Source of the DNA: an uncultured Clostridia bacterium
Lineage (GTDB): Bacteria; Bacillota; Clostridia; UMGS1810
NCBI GenBank assembly: GCA_934454585.1
Contig: CAKSFP010000027.1
Span: forward strand, 1-37,613
Direction of reading: 5' to 3'
DNA length: 37,613 bases
In this document: positions 14,201 to 23,092 of the stretch, in pieces
Position numbering within the stretch: position 1 is the first letter of the stretch
Layout: each line of letters opens with the position of its first letter
The notes under the pieces: model-generated
What the model saw: the letters and a program-made list of their open reading frames with translations, nothing else
What the model was told of the DNA's origin: nothing
Database searches by the model: none
Position numbers and translations under genes: made by a program

Positions 14201-17071
14201 AGGCTCATCCTGTGACTCGTAGCTCATCATATCCCACACAACCGCATCCATTGCCGCAGCAATCTTCTCCTCGTCCGACAGCTGCCTTTTCACAGTCAGC
14301 TTAAACTCTTTTTCTGTCTGCAAAGTTCCGCCGCTGCCGTCATCCATACTGAGATACGCCCTGAGGATGACATCGGCATCGCCGAATGTATAATCCGGGC
14401 GTGTGACTGTTCCGTTATCGGATACATACGCTGAACCGTCCGTGCTCCACTTGATTGTCACACCGTCGGGTGCGCCTGTCGGGAGAGTGAGATTCTTTGT
14501 TATTGCGGACAAAGGCTCATCGGTGATTCTGTCCGCCGTGAGATAGAAGTTCGCAATATCGTCCAGCATCTCGGATTTGTCTGCATTCGCAAGCGGCAAA
14601 ACTGTTATGTTAAATTTCTTGAGTGCGTGAGCATTCTTGTAGACATTTGCCTCCGGGTCATACACAATATCTGCGGTCAGCACGGCATTTTGAGTGTAAG
14701 AACGGCGCGTAATCTTTCCGTCCGCCGATATTACTCCCTCATCGCTGCTGCTCCACGACACCGCATAGCCGTCAACGGTATCCGGCAGTGACAGACTGTG
14801 GGTCACACTGTCAGCGTCCTCGTTGGCAAAGCTGTCCCATGTCAGCTTGTCTGCCGCATCCTGCATTTCAGATGTGCAGTCCTTCCAAACAGCAATGTCG
14901 TCAAAATAAATTATATCCTGGTCTTTGCAGAAACGGCTGATATCAAACTGTGCTATGGAGATGTGATTCCACTTATCCTCTGTTCCCAGGACATAATAGC
15001 GCAGTGCGTCACCTATCCGGTTTCCGTTTACATACAACCAGCCGCAGCGCTGATCTGTGTCAACCTCGAGACGGACATCAGACCAACCCGAAGTCGGAAA
15101 CGCCTTTTCTGCCAAAAGCGTGTCGCCGTTTTCCGTTGCGTAGTAAATATCTCCCGATGAGTTTACATCTATCCTGAACATATACTCACCAAGCTGAACG
15201 CTGTTTGAATAGGAATTTCGCAAGCCGAAATTGAATGAACTGCTCGGGAAATTCACCGGATTCACTCTGAATGTAAGGTTCAGTCTGCCGGTCAACTTTC
15301 TGGTATAAAGACCGTCTTTCATGATATACCACGCCTGTTCGTTTGTGGTAGTGTTCCGCTCAAGCCTGTGGAGACGGAGTAATTTGTTTCTGTCCATATA
15401 TGAATTTCCCGACAGATCCCCCGGTTCCACGATTATTGTCGATGCAAGAGTCGGTTCCACAAGAATTGTTGACAAAGTCCAGTTGTCCCAGCCCTCAACA
15501 CTTCTTCCTATATCCTTGCCCGTGGCGGTTTCAAAATCCATGAAATCATACACAAGCTGACCGTCCGAAAATGTCGTCTTGTCGCCAGGTTCGGGCGGAT
15601 TAGGTTCATCCGAGGGTTCGACGGGCAGCGACAGCTTGATGTCGTCAATATACCTTGTGGTGAGCACATCTATGCCGCGGTCAATGTTAAAACAAATCCG
15701 CGATATATCCATCGGTTCGGAATCTGTTTTGAAAAATGTCCTTGCCGTGGCATTGACCTTTTCACCGTTAATATACACATCAAACTGTTTAAGTTCGGTG
15801 CTGAGGATGATGTCAACGCTTACCCACTTGCCGTTCTGCGGATATGTACCTATCTCCAGACCGCTGTCCTCTCTGATTTTGCCGCCTCCGAAATACAAAT
15901 ACACCAGCCTGTCTCCCGGGGCACCGCCGCCGTAATCGCCGGAAGCGCTGCTCGTTTTTAGAGAAAACGCAAGGTTCTTGTTTGCGCCGTCGGTTTCGAG
16001 AAAGCGAAAACTTGATTTCACATCGCCGGTAGCCTTCAGTGTTGTTCCGTTTCTTTCAAAGCTTTTGTATATACGCTCGTTTGCGCTCGTGTTTTTTGCC
16101 GTACGCATAAGCTGCATAACCATGTTTGACGAATTCAGGGGATCGTCCCAGAGTTTTGCGTCCATGGTACGCGGATTCGGGCGTGACTGAGGAGTCCAGC
16201 CGTCCGTACCCCACAGCGATTCCTCCGTCGGCAGCAGTGCCGCCAGGTCGTCAAAATTATCCTCGTGCCAGTCGTACCATGTGTCACTCAGCTTTTTGAG
16301 TGACTGAGGTTCATCCGGCTGCTCTGTAAGCGAAATATATATATCATCGATGTACCTTGTTGTCAGCACATCTATCGACCTGTCTATGTTAAAGCATATT
16401 CTCGATATGTCGGTAGGATTGGAATCCGTCTTAAAGAATGTCAGCGAATCCGCCGCCTTTTCACCGTTGATGTACAAATCGAATATCTTTGCATCGGTGT
16501 TGGCGATAATGTCAACATTCACCCAGCCTTCACCGACAGGGTATGTCGCCACGGTGCTGCCGCTGTCCTCTCTGACGCGTCCGTCGCCGAAATAGAGATA
16601 TATCAGCCTGTCTCCCGGTGCTCCGCCGCCGTAATCGCCGGAATCACTGCTCGACTTGAGCGAAAAGGCAAGATTTTTGTTCATCGCGTCCTCTTCAAGA
16701 AACCTGAAGCCGACTCTTACATCGCCTGTTGCATTAACTGCCTGTCCGCCGCGCTCAAAACTCTTGTAAATACGCTCGTTTGCACTTGTGTTCTTTGCCG
16801 TGCGCGAAATACGCATAACCTTGTTTGACGAATCCTGCGGATCCGTTTGCAGCGTTGAATCCATGGTGCGCGTACTCGGGCGTGCCTGGGGAGTCCAGCC
16901 GTCCACATCCCACAGCGAACTTCCGGTGCTTATGTCAAGACTTTCAAAATCATCCGTATCATAAACATACCAGGTGTCATCCAATGATTTTAATTGACCG
17001 TCGTCTGCGGCACCGAAACCCGTCACGGGCAGCATACATATTGCCAAAATCAGTGCAATCAGTCTTTTCAT
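11219..17071 (-). CDS. Giant SLH-anchored LamG/Ig-repeat surface protein (1950 aa)
   Basis: This secreted, wall-bound protein has no catalytic domain that I recognise. A signal peptide (about 1-21) is followed by two LamG-like beta-sandwich domains that are tandem duplicates (29-248 and 260-482; both carry TAKNTSANERIYKSFER and SGDYGGGAPGDRL). A third LamG-like domain lies at about 505-735, six atrophied bacterial Ig-like domains (WSSSDEGVISADGKITR type) at about 744-1320, a fourth LamG-like domain at about 1320-1550, and two more Ig-like domains. A Gly/Ser linker near 1740 precedes three C-terminal SLH repeats at about 1775-1950 (FTDVPKDHWAYEYI). GGAGGTG lies 5 bases before the ATG. The gene follows the other SLH gene after 12 bp. 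It is probably a binding scaffold holding pectin at the S-layer. Confidence 0.8.
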   Translation of the reverse strand: MKRLIALILAICMLPVTGFGAADDGQLKSLDDTWYVYDTDDFESLDISTGSSLWDVDGWTPQARPSTRTMDSTLQTDPQDSSNKVMRISRTAKNTSANERIYKSFERGGQAVNATGDVRVGFRFLEEDAMNKNLAFSLKSSSDSGDYGGGAPGDRLIYLYFGDGRVREDSGSTVATYPVGEGWVNVDIIANTDAKIFDLYINGEKAADSLTFFKTDSNPTDISRICFNIDRSIDVLTTRYIDDIYISLTEQPDEPQSLKKLSDTWYDWHEDNFDDLAALLPTEESLWGTDGWTPQSRPNPRTMDAKLWDDPLNSSNMVMQLMRTAKNTSANERIYKSFERNGTTLKATGDVKSSFRFLETDGANKNLAFSLKTSSASGDYGGGAPGDRLVYLYFGGGKIREDSGLEIGTYPQNGKWVSVDIILSTELKQFDVYINGEKVNATARTFFKTDSEPMDISRICFNIDRGIDVLTTRYIDDIKLSLPVEPSDEPNPPEPGDKTTFSDGQLVYDFMDFETATGKDIGRSVEGWDNWTLSTILVEPTLASTIIVEPGDLSGNSYMDRNKLLRLHRLERNTTTNEQAWYIMKDGLYTRKLTGRLNLTFRVNPVNFPSSSFNFGLRNSYSNSVQLGEYMFRIDVNSSGDIYYATENGDTLLAEKAFPTSGWSDVRLEVDTDQRCGWLYVNGNRIGDALRYYVLGTEDKWNHISIAQFDISRFCKDQDIIYFDDIAVWKDCTSEMQDAADKLTWDSFANEDADSVTHSLSLPDTVDGYAVSWSSSDEGVISADGKITRRSYTQNAVLTADIVYDPEANVYKNAHALKKFNITVLPLANADKSEMLDDIANFYLTADRITDEPLSAITKNLTLPTGAPDGVTIKWSTDGSAYVSDNGTVTRPDYTFGDADVILRAYLSMDDGSGGTLQTEKEFKLTVKRQLSDEEKIAAAMDAVVWDMMSYESQDEPITQNLALPTKGLYDVDINWQSSDNRVMTIGGVLRRQNENRAVTLTATFTSGAASDTKRFDIVVKMSPEAMAQADAADIVIPNADAVTDNFTLPLVGAHYGLTIKWTSSNTSYAKVKSGGNIVITRPEFKDGDKNITLTAKFIVEGGSVLINFPITVKALPSDSDMVQSAYDSLTWESISLDKRDSVYRNLSLTTDFGNGVSCRWSSSDESVLLTSGEVINPSVGSDNRRVTLKALISKNDESLEKVFDDITVRAFSSEDEKLEKALMTLTFSAFHDEPVNKVTKDITLPTEWKFGTTISWSSSGNGAVVINSADGANARVSRADFGKGDKTAQLTAVVSDGVLTREKVFYITVKEAAEYNNLFIHDYEWADAGTYEFKKENDSNEWSFPDTTSVDMLIEQDPLDSGNQVFMMRRRAGLSPVGNGQMYFRKEQGQLGELSMSGRFFMNDVCNTYLYAEGLTGTGSQIQIYFNTDGTVKFVGALDEETQSVTVTKDSWYTRGEWVRFRIDINTESQKYHVFIINDDGSEVCITENGRLVNEDNGTDFDSAKGIGFIYTYDKTRTRDIKGYRFTLEGATVAEDSIVCVDDMRIDYKEAHSETLTEAAINFEKELLGRTDLNNVTEDIVFPSPSLGESIKISSSNTKVLGNDGKITPSEQDQKVVLTVEFMYDDRKLVKTYEVTVKSLSAAIKTDKDAVAADLKYAVDTLDSINLNAVTAELPFVKGKYGSTLTYVSDNTSVVGNDGRVVRPSKDTPVTVTVTAAKNAESMSRTVNVIVKGSDGISGGGSSSGGGSSSVVYIPSAGKTDGTRGNGTFEPTMPFTDVPKDHWAYEYILNLYREGCVNGKTDETFAPDEPVLREEFVKMICEFFNLKNSSRDVEFADVDRTAWYYKYICSSCYFGICNGIGGGYFGIGDNISRQDAATIIYRVALLKQIELGGDSEVEFADASKIGDYAEAAVNALSAAGILSGDTDGYFEPDAFATRAQVAKILNSFR
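15626..16987 (-). repeat. Intragenic tandem duplication encoding two LamG-like domains
   Basis: Segments 16328-16987 and 15626-16294 encode about 220 residues each that are similar end to end. Long identical protein blocks remain (for example RTAKNTSANERIYKSFER and FNIDR-IDVLTTRYIDDI). The copies have already diverged at the DNA level, so the duplication is not recent. Confidence 0.85.
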
Positions 17072-17083
17072 GTCACACCTCCG

Positions 17084-19771
17084 TTATCTAACAATAATAA
17101 ATTCCCTGACGCTGTTTCGTCTCTGACGGACAAAAACAACATCTCCTATATTTATATCTTCCTGAGTGCCGACGGTGATTTTTTCGCCGGTGCGGTTGTA
17201 TATGAGCACCGCCGTGCCGCCGTTGAGCACATAAGGGATCTCCTCAACATTTCCGTTGCGTTCCACATTGCACACCACGCCGGGCAAATCTTTTCTGTAA
17301 ACAGTGCCGACCGATGTGCGTATAGACGCATTGTGCGCAACTATGTTGCCGTAGTTCCACTCGATAAACGACCGCGGATTTTCAACACTCAAATCAGCAA
17401 GCACAACATACGACGCTATCACTTTGTCATAGTCGGACGAATACGCCCTGTCGAGAACAATCTGGTTTGTCTCGTACTGGATAACCACACCCGGGCGGAA
17501 ATCATTGCGTTCATAACCGCTCGGCAAAAATTCCTCAACATATTTTTTGCCGACATATCCGCGGACAGAGGTAACCCCGACGCCGTCATCATTGAGCGTT
17601 CTTCTTACGCTTTCTATGAGCATAACGGGTGAATTAACCTTGTCAACGACAATCTCGTTGCCGTCCTCCGGCAGGAAATAAGTATCCACAACAGGAGTAA
17701 CGACAATTGCGCTCACGCGCTGATTTTCCACATCATACAAAGTCATGTTTGCCGAACTGCCTTTAGAGAAATAATCCACAGCCTTCACAGCTTTGAAAAG
17801 TTCGGGATATCTAAGTTCGTTTGGCACATGAAAAACAATGGTGTCCTCATCTATATACCAATACTCATCCAACAGTCCGCTGCTGTAGGTTCCCGTAAAT
17901 GTATTCTGATCTCTGGATATATACTCGCCGTTTGTGCTCGTATCGGCAAGGTACACCTCCGCAAGTTTGCCGTCGCTGTCAAGACCGTACTGCAATATCT
18001 GTCTGCAATCCATGCCGGATCCTACAATAGCCGCTATCTCCTCGGGTGTGCGCCTCTCGACGGAGTATGAATTGCCGTCGTTGTAACCGAAACGAATTTT
18101 TTTACCGCCGGTCTCAAAAGTCTCAAAGGTGTTGTCCTCGGTCATAATCTGCATTTGGAAAGATGTGTCCATCGAACCAACAGTGCCCGTATCTACCAGG
18201 AAACCGTATTTAAGTTCTTTTCCGCCTTCCTCTGTCACCTCTGCATAGGCAATCTCGCCGAAGGTGTTAAGATAGAGCACATATTTTCCGCCAATCTCAA
18301 GCTTTTTGGCATCACTCAGCTTTGCAGCCAATGCGTCGGCATAACTCTTTGCGAGAGAAAACTCCCGCTCCTCGCCGTCCGACGATACGGTATATTTTTC
18401 GCGTGATTCATCATCCGCGCTCGCGACAACCTCTCCCTCGAGTCTGCTGTCGGTGCCGACAACCTTGGTATAGGTGCCGTCTTTACTCCTTGCAACGCTC
18501 AGAATGTCGTTTCTCCTGTAGTCTTTCGGGGAGACAACTTCGCCGTTTTTATAAAACAGATAACTCTCATGAGTGCTGTTGAGATCGTACTCAAAACTTC
18601 TGCCGAATACATCATATATCTTGTCGTCACTGACCGACAGAACAACATATGTCTCACATTCCTCAATGATGACGGTGTCGTACACGGAATTATTTTCGCT
18701 CGACCTCAGGGTCACGCTGCCGGATTCTATGTTGTATATATCATCATTCATTTCCGACGCCGCAAGCGGCTTTCCGTTGCAGATAACCGTAAGTGCTCCC
18801 GACGAGAGACTCTGAGTGCGTTCCTTGTTGTCAACATAGTAGCGGACATTGCGCAGTGTGCTTTTATCGGAAATATCCTGCGCGTCTATCACTATGTCCG
18901 AATCCTGCCTGCCGTCAACATAATAAACTTTTTTTCTGCCGTTTACATCATCGGCAGATACATAGTAATCTACCCTGAGACCGATGTAGTTTGACAGGTC
19001 GGTTTGGGTGCAAGAGTAGATTTTGCCGTCTATCTCAACTTCGTCCGCAGCGAGCGGAAGTGAGTTGTTGAGAGATATTCCCGGGGCGCCGGTAAGCACT
19101 CCGCTCATAAACTCTATGCCGAGATTGCTGAGAACCGTGGTATCGCCTATCTCAAAACTGAGGTTGTCACCCGTACCGCTGATGTACTCCGGCAGTTTGA
19201 CCTCAAGTGTGTTGTAGAGAATCTGAGCAACGGTTGCTCTTGTGGCAGCCTCACCGTCGTTATTCACATCTTTGAACAGTCTGAGTCTTGCCGCGGAGGC
19301 ATTGTAGCCGCCGGGATATCCGCCGCGCTGCTCTGCCTCATATCCAAAGCCGAGCGCCGACACCACAATTTTGATTGTTTCGTCAAGGGTGATGTTCCTC
19401 TCCGGTCCGAAAGTACCGTCGGGATATCCGTCAATAAGCCCCATGCCGCTTGCATGGTTGATGTATGCAGCAGCCCAGTAATCGGCGGCAACATCGGAAA
19501 ATTTCTGCTCGCTTGACGACGGAATGTCCGCCATGCCGACAAGTCTCATAACCAATGTAACAAGCTCTGCACGGGTTATGTTGTTCTCCGGTTTGAAAGT
19601 GCCGTCCTCATAGCCCTTTATCAGTTCCAGACCGCACAGTACCTCTATCGCTTCTTCATTGCCGTGTCCCGACACATCGACAGGAGACGCTGCGGCAAAT
19701 CCGCATATCACACTTTGACAGAGCAGAGCCAGTGCCAAAATGACTGTAAAAATTCTTTTTTTGCTGAACAT
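17084..19771 (-). CDS. SLH-domain surface protein with a large uncharacterised C-terminal region
   Basis: This 895-residue secreted protein has a signal peptide of about 28 residues. N-terminal SLH repeats follow at about 32-85 (KGYEDGTFKPENNITRAEL) and 90-150 (DVAADYWAAAYINHASGMGL), with a degenerate third at 155-195 (EAATRATVAQILYNTLEV). The remaining ~690 residues are beta-rich with motifs such as KKVYYVDGRQDSDIVIDA and YVLYLNTFGEIAYAEV and match no family I know. SLH at the N-terminus is typical of S-layer or surface-display proteins. ATG at 19771 is preferred, with GGAGG 7 bases upstream; the ATG at 19777 abuts that site. It directly follows the PL2-like gene (2 bp) and precedes the SLH giant by 12 bp, so the three are coexpressed. 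Confidence 0.8.
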   Translation of the reverse strand: MFSKKRIFTVILALALLCQSVICGFAAASPVDVSGHGNEEAIEVLCGLELIKGYEDGTFKPENNITRAELVTLVMRLVGMADIPSSSEQKFSDVAADYWAAAYINHASGMGLIDGYPDGTFGPERNITLDETIKIVVSALGFGYEAEQRGGYPGGYNASAARLRLFKDVNNDGEAATRATVAQILYNTLEVKLPEYISGTGDNLSFEIGDTTVLSNLGIEFMSGVLTGAPGISLNNSLPLAADEVEIDGKIYSCTQTDLSNYIGLRVDYYVSADDVNGRKKVYYVDGRQDSDIVIDAQDISDKSTLRNVRYYVDNKERTQSLSSGALTVICNGKPLAASEMNDDIYNIESGSVTLRSSENNSVYDTVIIEECETYVVLSVSDDKIYDVFGRSFEYDLNSTHESYLFYKNGEVVSPKDYRRNDILSVARSKDGTYTKVVGTDSRLEGEVVASADDESREKYTVSSDGEEREFSLAKSYADALAAKLSDAKKLEIGGKYVLYLNTFGEIAYAEVTEEGGKELKYGFLVDTGTVGSMDTSFQMQIMTEDNTFETFETGGKKIRFGYNDGNSYSVERRTPEEIAAIVGSGMDCRQILQYGLDSDGKLAEVYLADTSTNGEYISRDQNTFTGTYSSGLLDEYWYIDEDTIVFHVPNELRYPELFKAVKAVDYFSKGSSANMTLYDVENQRVSAIVVTPVVDTYFLPEDGNEIVVDKVNSPVMLIESVRRTLNDDGVGVTSVRGYVGKKYVEEFLPSGYERNDFRPGVVIQYETNQIVLDRAYSSDYDKVIASYVVLADLSVENPRSFIEWNYGNIVAHNASIRTSVGTVYRKDLPGVVCNVERNGNVEEIPYVLNGGTAVLIYNRTGEKITVGTQEDINIGDVVFVRQRRNSVREFIIVR

Positions 19772-19773
19772 TT

Positions 19774-22700
19774 TCATCCCTCCACGATAATCTCAATTCT
19801 GACTCTTGCATTGGCGTCTGCCGATACTCCGGTCAGAACGGTTCGTCCCGGACTGATGGCGTAGATTTCGCCTTCTTCCTCGTCAAATCTTGCCACATCG
19901 GCATCGGAATTGAACCAAAATACCTCCTGTTCGTCCGCATCATTCGGCTCTACAGTATAACTCATGGGCACACGCTCCCCCGTTTTCATCAGGTACATAG
20001 TATTTTCGGGAACAATGTCAGTCACCTTGACATCAATCTTCTTTTCCACATAAACCGTGTACTGATCCTGTGCCTTCCACTGATAGCGACCGTTGTCGTA
20101 CAGTATATCACTGTTGAAGAACCCCTGATACTGCTTATACACGGGAATCATGTCCGACCTGCCCAGGAGAACCGCCTCAAGATAGAGCAGCGAATACGGT
20201 GTTTCCACATCTGCTCCTGAGAGACGCACATTAACTTTGCTGCTCGATCCGAACAGACCGTTGTGATAGTTGTCCTCTATAAGCCGGTTGCCCATGCTCC
20301 TTGCCGCATCGAGAAATTCGGGAATCTGCGTTGCTTCATACAGATAGATAAGCGCAAGCATGGCATTGTCCTCGGAGTAAGAACAGTTGGTGTTGTACTC
20401 AACAGTGCCGTCGCCCGGGTAATTCTCGCCGAAATTGCCTATTCCCCAGCCTTTCATGCAGCCGTTTATCAGGTTCCACATATTTCTGAGATATGTGTCT
20501 ATCTCCCCGTCAAAAGTTACGCCCATTTCCTTGGCATTCATTGTCTCAAGATATGTCTTGCAGTATGCAAGAAAAGTATCCGACCTTGAAGCAAGTTCCG
20601 TCCATCGTGTTCCGGCATTGCCGGCATAACCTCTTATTTTGAAGGTGAATCCGGTAAGATCTGTGCCGTCCGCAAGAATAGGCCGCGTGCTGTTGGTAGC
20701 TTCATCATACGCATAGTACGAATAACTCGACAGTCTGCGCGATATATATTTCATAACGCGCTCATAGCCCGCCGTATCGCCGCTTTCCTTGAGCGCTTTT
20801 GCAAACTCCACATCGAGGAACGGGTCGTTTCGCGTGCCGCTCGTGTTCGTGAGGAAGTATGGGTCAAGACAGAGTTTGGGCGCATCCTCGGCGCTTATCC
20901 AGCCCTCCTCGACCATCTGTTTTGCAAACTGATTGTAGTATCTGTCACCGTAGCGTACATTTCCGTATATCGTCACATATCCCTCGGACTCCCACCATTT
21001 GTCCGGAACATCATATTTGCCGGGCGCAAGGTTGGCGTTTGTGGGAAGATATCCTCCGAGACCGGTTGTCGGCCATGCCGCCTGCTCATACCTGCTCCAC
21101 AGGTGCATCGCGTGGGTCATGGCAGTCTCGTCGCCGTTGTGTCTGAACAACTCCACAGCCATATCGAGATAATCGTTTGCCGCCTCTCGGAACGGAAGAT
21201 ACAATGTAGGTATAAGCCCTGTTATAGAATCGTCGAATCTGTCCACCATGGTGTCCCACTTGGTAAAATCGACATCCTTGTTGTAGTAACCGTGTCTTTC
21301 AAAAATCATCAGCTGCCAATCCTTCATGTGGCTAATCCACACTGACTTTACGGTTTTGTCCATCTGTGCCGGGTCAAGTTCAAAGAAAGGCTCGAGATAC
21401 GGATAGTGATTCTTAACCTCGTGTATGTAATCATGGTTTGCCGCATAAATAATATTTCCCGTCTTGAGGTCTATTGCGGAGTGTCCTCCCCAATGTACCA
21501 GACCGTTGTCGGCAATGTAGTTGTCCAGATAATATTGATAAATATCTCTTACTCTGTCCGAATAGGTCGTGTCACCGTAGAGCGCACTGAAACCGTCCAT
21601 AATCCGCATCAGGTTACCCTGATTTGCAAGGTTTGTCATGGCAACCTTCTGCCCTGTCGGGAAGCGCCATTCAAACGGCTCGCCGGTTTCCCAAACCAAC
21701 GCGTCGGCAATAAGCGGCGTGTTGCCGAAAGGATCTGTTCCCTTTGCCAGGACATTGCCCAGATACTCACGCACGGTGTTTATTCTTGCTTCGTCCGCAA
21801 TGTATGTGCCTATGCCTGCCAGGGCAACCGGATAGCTTGCCGAAACGCTGCCGCCCTCTGCCGTCGCTTTCACGGCTATTCTCTTGTCCTCATATTTCTT
21901 TATATCGCCGCTGACAGTCAGCAGACCGCTTGTCGGATCAATGGTGATTTCATCCGGCACTTTTTCAAGTCCGTCACCCGCCTCTAAGGTATATGTGCAC
22001 GAAAGACCCTGAATTTCATTGCCGAGTGCGTCCATATACTGTGCCGAATACTGATAGGACTGCAAATCATGCTTGGGCGAATATGTAATTCGCATCGGTC
22101 CCGATATCTTCATCGCACTCAGATTCTGACTCTGCAGAGTAACTGTCTTTCTGCCCTCGGGGTAACCGGGTGCGCTTGCGATTATCTCCGCAACTGAGTT
22201 TGCCGCCGCAGTGCTTGTCACCGTGAGGGTCAGCCCGCTCTCGTCCGCAGTAAAGCTTACTCCGCTCGGACAGGTTGCCTCCATGGTAAACTCCACGCCC
22301 TTTATTGTGACTCCGTTTTTATCTGTCGCCTTGGCGCTGAATTTATAATCTCTGCTGCCCTCGGACGGGATTGACACACGGTTTGCACCATCTATCGTCA
22401 CTCCGCTTACCACTTTGTCTGTCCTGATTCTGAAATTATCTATATAATATCCGGGCGATACATTTGTGTATGATGTAACTGATTTCAGAGTGCCGCTGTT
22501 TTTCAGAAACGCAGCGTCATTGTATACCAGAGTGTTGTCTGCATACAAATCCGCTTTCTGTGAATACAGGTCCAATTCTGCGGTAAGCTTATACCACCTG
22601 TTGACCTGATAATTCTTCACAAGTTCTATATAGTCGCCGCCGGCTGTTTCGCAGCCAATATCGCCGCCGCTTGTCATGATGCGCAAAAAGCATCCGAGAT

Positions 22701-23061
22701 CGCCCGTTGCCTCAATAATGACTGTGCCGTCCGCCTTAACCTCGTGCTGCATAAAAGCAACATCTATAACCGCCGTCACATCTTTTACGGTATCAAAGTT
22801 CTTTGTAACCGAGCAATACATACCCTCGCTTGTGTTCTCGATAAACAACGCCCTGTTGGACTCGCTCTCGATATTCGGTATTTCCTTTACTCTCACACTG
22901 CCTCCCGAGGAGTTTATTTCGAGAGATGACGGAACGGAGTCAGGCTCGTATCCGTCAAAATCCTCTTCAAAATTCATGTTGACCTCGGCGAAAACAACCT
23001 GTGTTGAAAACAGCTGTAATGTCAGCAGTGCACAGAGCAAAAGAGCGGTAATTCTTTTCAT
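19774..23061 (-). CDS. Secreted modular polysaccharide lyase, PL2-like pectate lyase
   Basis: This 1095-residue exoprotein has a signal peptide (1-25), a LamG-like domain (about 27-215), Ig-like modules (about 215-420), an (alpha/alpha)-barrel-type catalytic region (about 420-1000) and a C-terminal Big2 Ig domain (about 1010-1095). In the catalytic part, His527 (LVHWGGHSAIDL), Glu548 (IHEVKNHYP), Arg589 and His590 (IFERHGYY) have the same spacing (21, 41 and 1 residues) as the metal ligands and catalytic base I recall for the PL2 lyase YePL2A (His109, Glu130, Arg171, His172). PL2 enzymes cleave polygalacturonate by metal-assisted beta-elimination. AAAGGAG precedes the ATG. GH105, which processes unsaturated products, is encoded immediately upstream in the operon. 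There is no SLH anchor. PL family membership should be tested by profile search. Confidence 0.7.
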   Translation of the reverse strand: MKRITALLLCALLTLQLFSTQVVFAEVNMNFEEDFDGYEPDSVPSSLEINSSGGSVRVKEIPNIESESNRALFIENTSEGMYCSVTKNFDTVKDVTAVIDVAFMQHEVKADGTVIIEATGDLGCFLRIMTSGGDIGCETAGGDYIELVKNYQVNRWYKLTAELDLYSQKADLYADNTLVYNDAAFLKNSGTLKSVTSYTNVSPGYYIDNFRIRTDKVVSGVTIDGANRVSIPSEGSRDYKFSAKATDKNGVTIKGVEFTMEATCPSGVSFTADESGLTLTVTSTAAANSVAEIIASAPGYPEGRKTVTLQSQNLSAMKISGPMRITYSPKHDLQSYQYSAQYMDALGNEIQGLSCTYTLEAGDGLEKVPDEITIDPTSGLLTVSGDIKKYEDKRIAVKATAEGGSVSASYPVALAGIGTYIADEARINTVREYLGNVLAKGTDPFGNTPLIADALVWETGEPFEWRFPTGQKVAMTNLANQGNLMRIMDGFSALYGDTTYSDRVRDIYQYYLDNYIADNGLVHWGGHSAIDLKTGNIIYAANHDYIHEVKNHYPYLEPFFELDPAQMDKTVKSVWISHMKDWQLMIFERHGYYNKDVDFTKWDTMVDRFDDSITGLIPTLYLPFREAANDYLDMAVELFRHNGDETAMTHAMHLWSRYEQAAWPTTGLGGYLPTNANLAPGKYDVPDKWWESEGYVTIYGNVRYGDRYYNQFAKQMVEEGWISAEDAPKLCLDPYFLTNTSGTRNDPFLDVEFAKALKESGDTAGYERVMKYISRRLSSYSYYAYDEATNSTRPILADGTDLTGFTFKIRGYAGNAGTRWTELASRSDTFLAYCKTYLETMNAKEMGVTFDGEIDTYLRNMWNLINGCMKGWGIGNFGENYPGDGTVEYNTNCSYSEDNAMLALIYLYEATQIPEFLDAARSMGNRLIEDNYHNGLFGSSSKVNVRLSGADVETPYSLLYLEAVLLGRSDMIPVYKQYQGFFNSDILYDNGRYQWKAQDQYTVYVEKKIDVKVTDIVPENTMYLMKTGERVPMSYTVEPNDADEQEVFWFNSDADVARFDEEEGEIYAISPGRTVLTGVSADANARVRIEIIVEG

Positions 23062-23092
23062 GTTTTCGTTGTCTCCTTTCAGATTGCGGACA

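Noticed and set aside
15579..15935. Plus-strand frame of 118 codons within the SLH giant
   Set aside because: It is antisense to the duplicated LamG-like domain; a sister shadow frame appears in the other duplicate, as expected from the repeat.
21406..21987. 193-codon plus-strand frame opposite the lyase gene
   Set aside because: It is antisense to the catalytic region containing the His/Glu/Arg/His set, with no start signal and no protein-like pattern.
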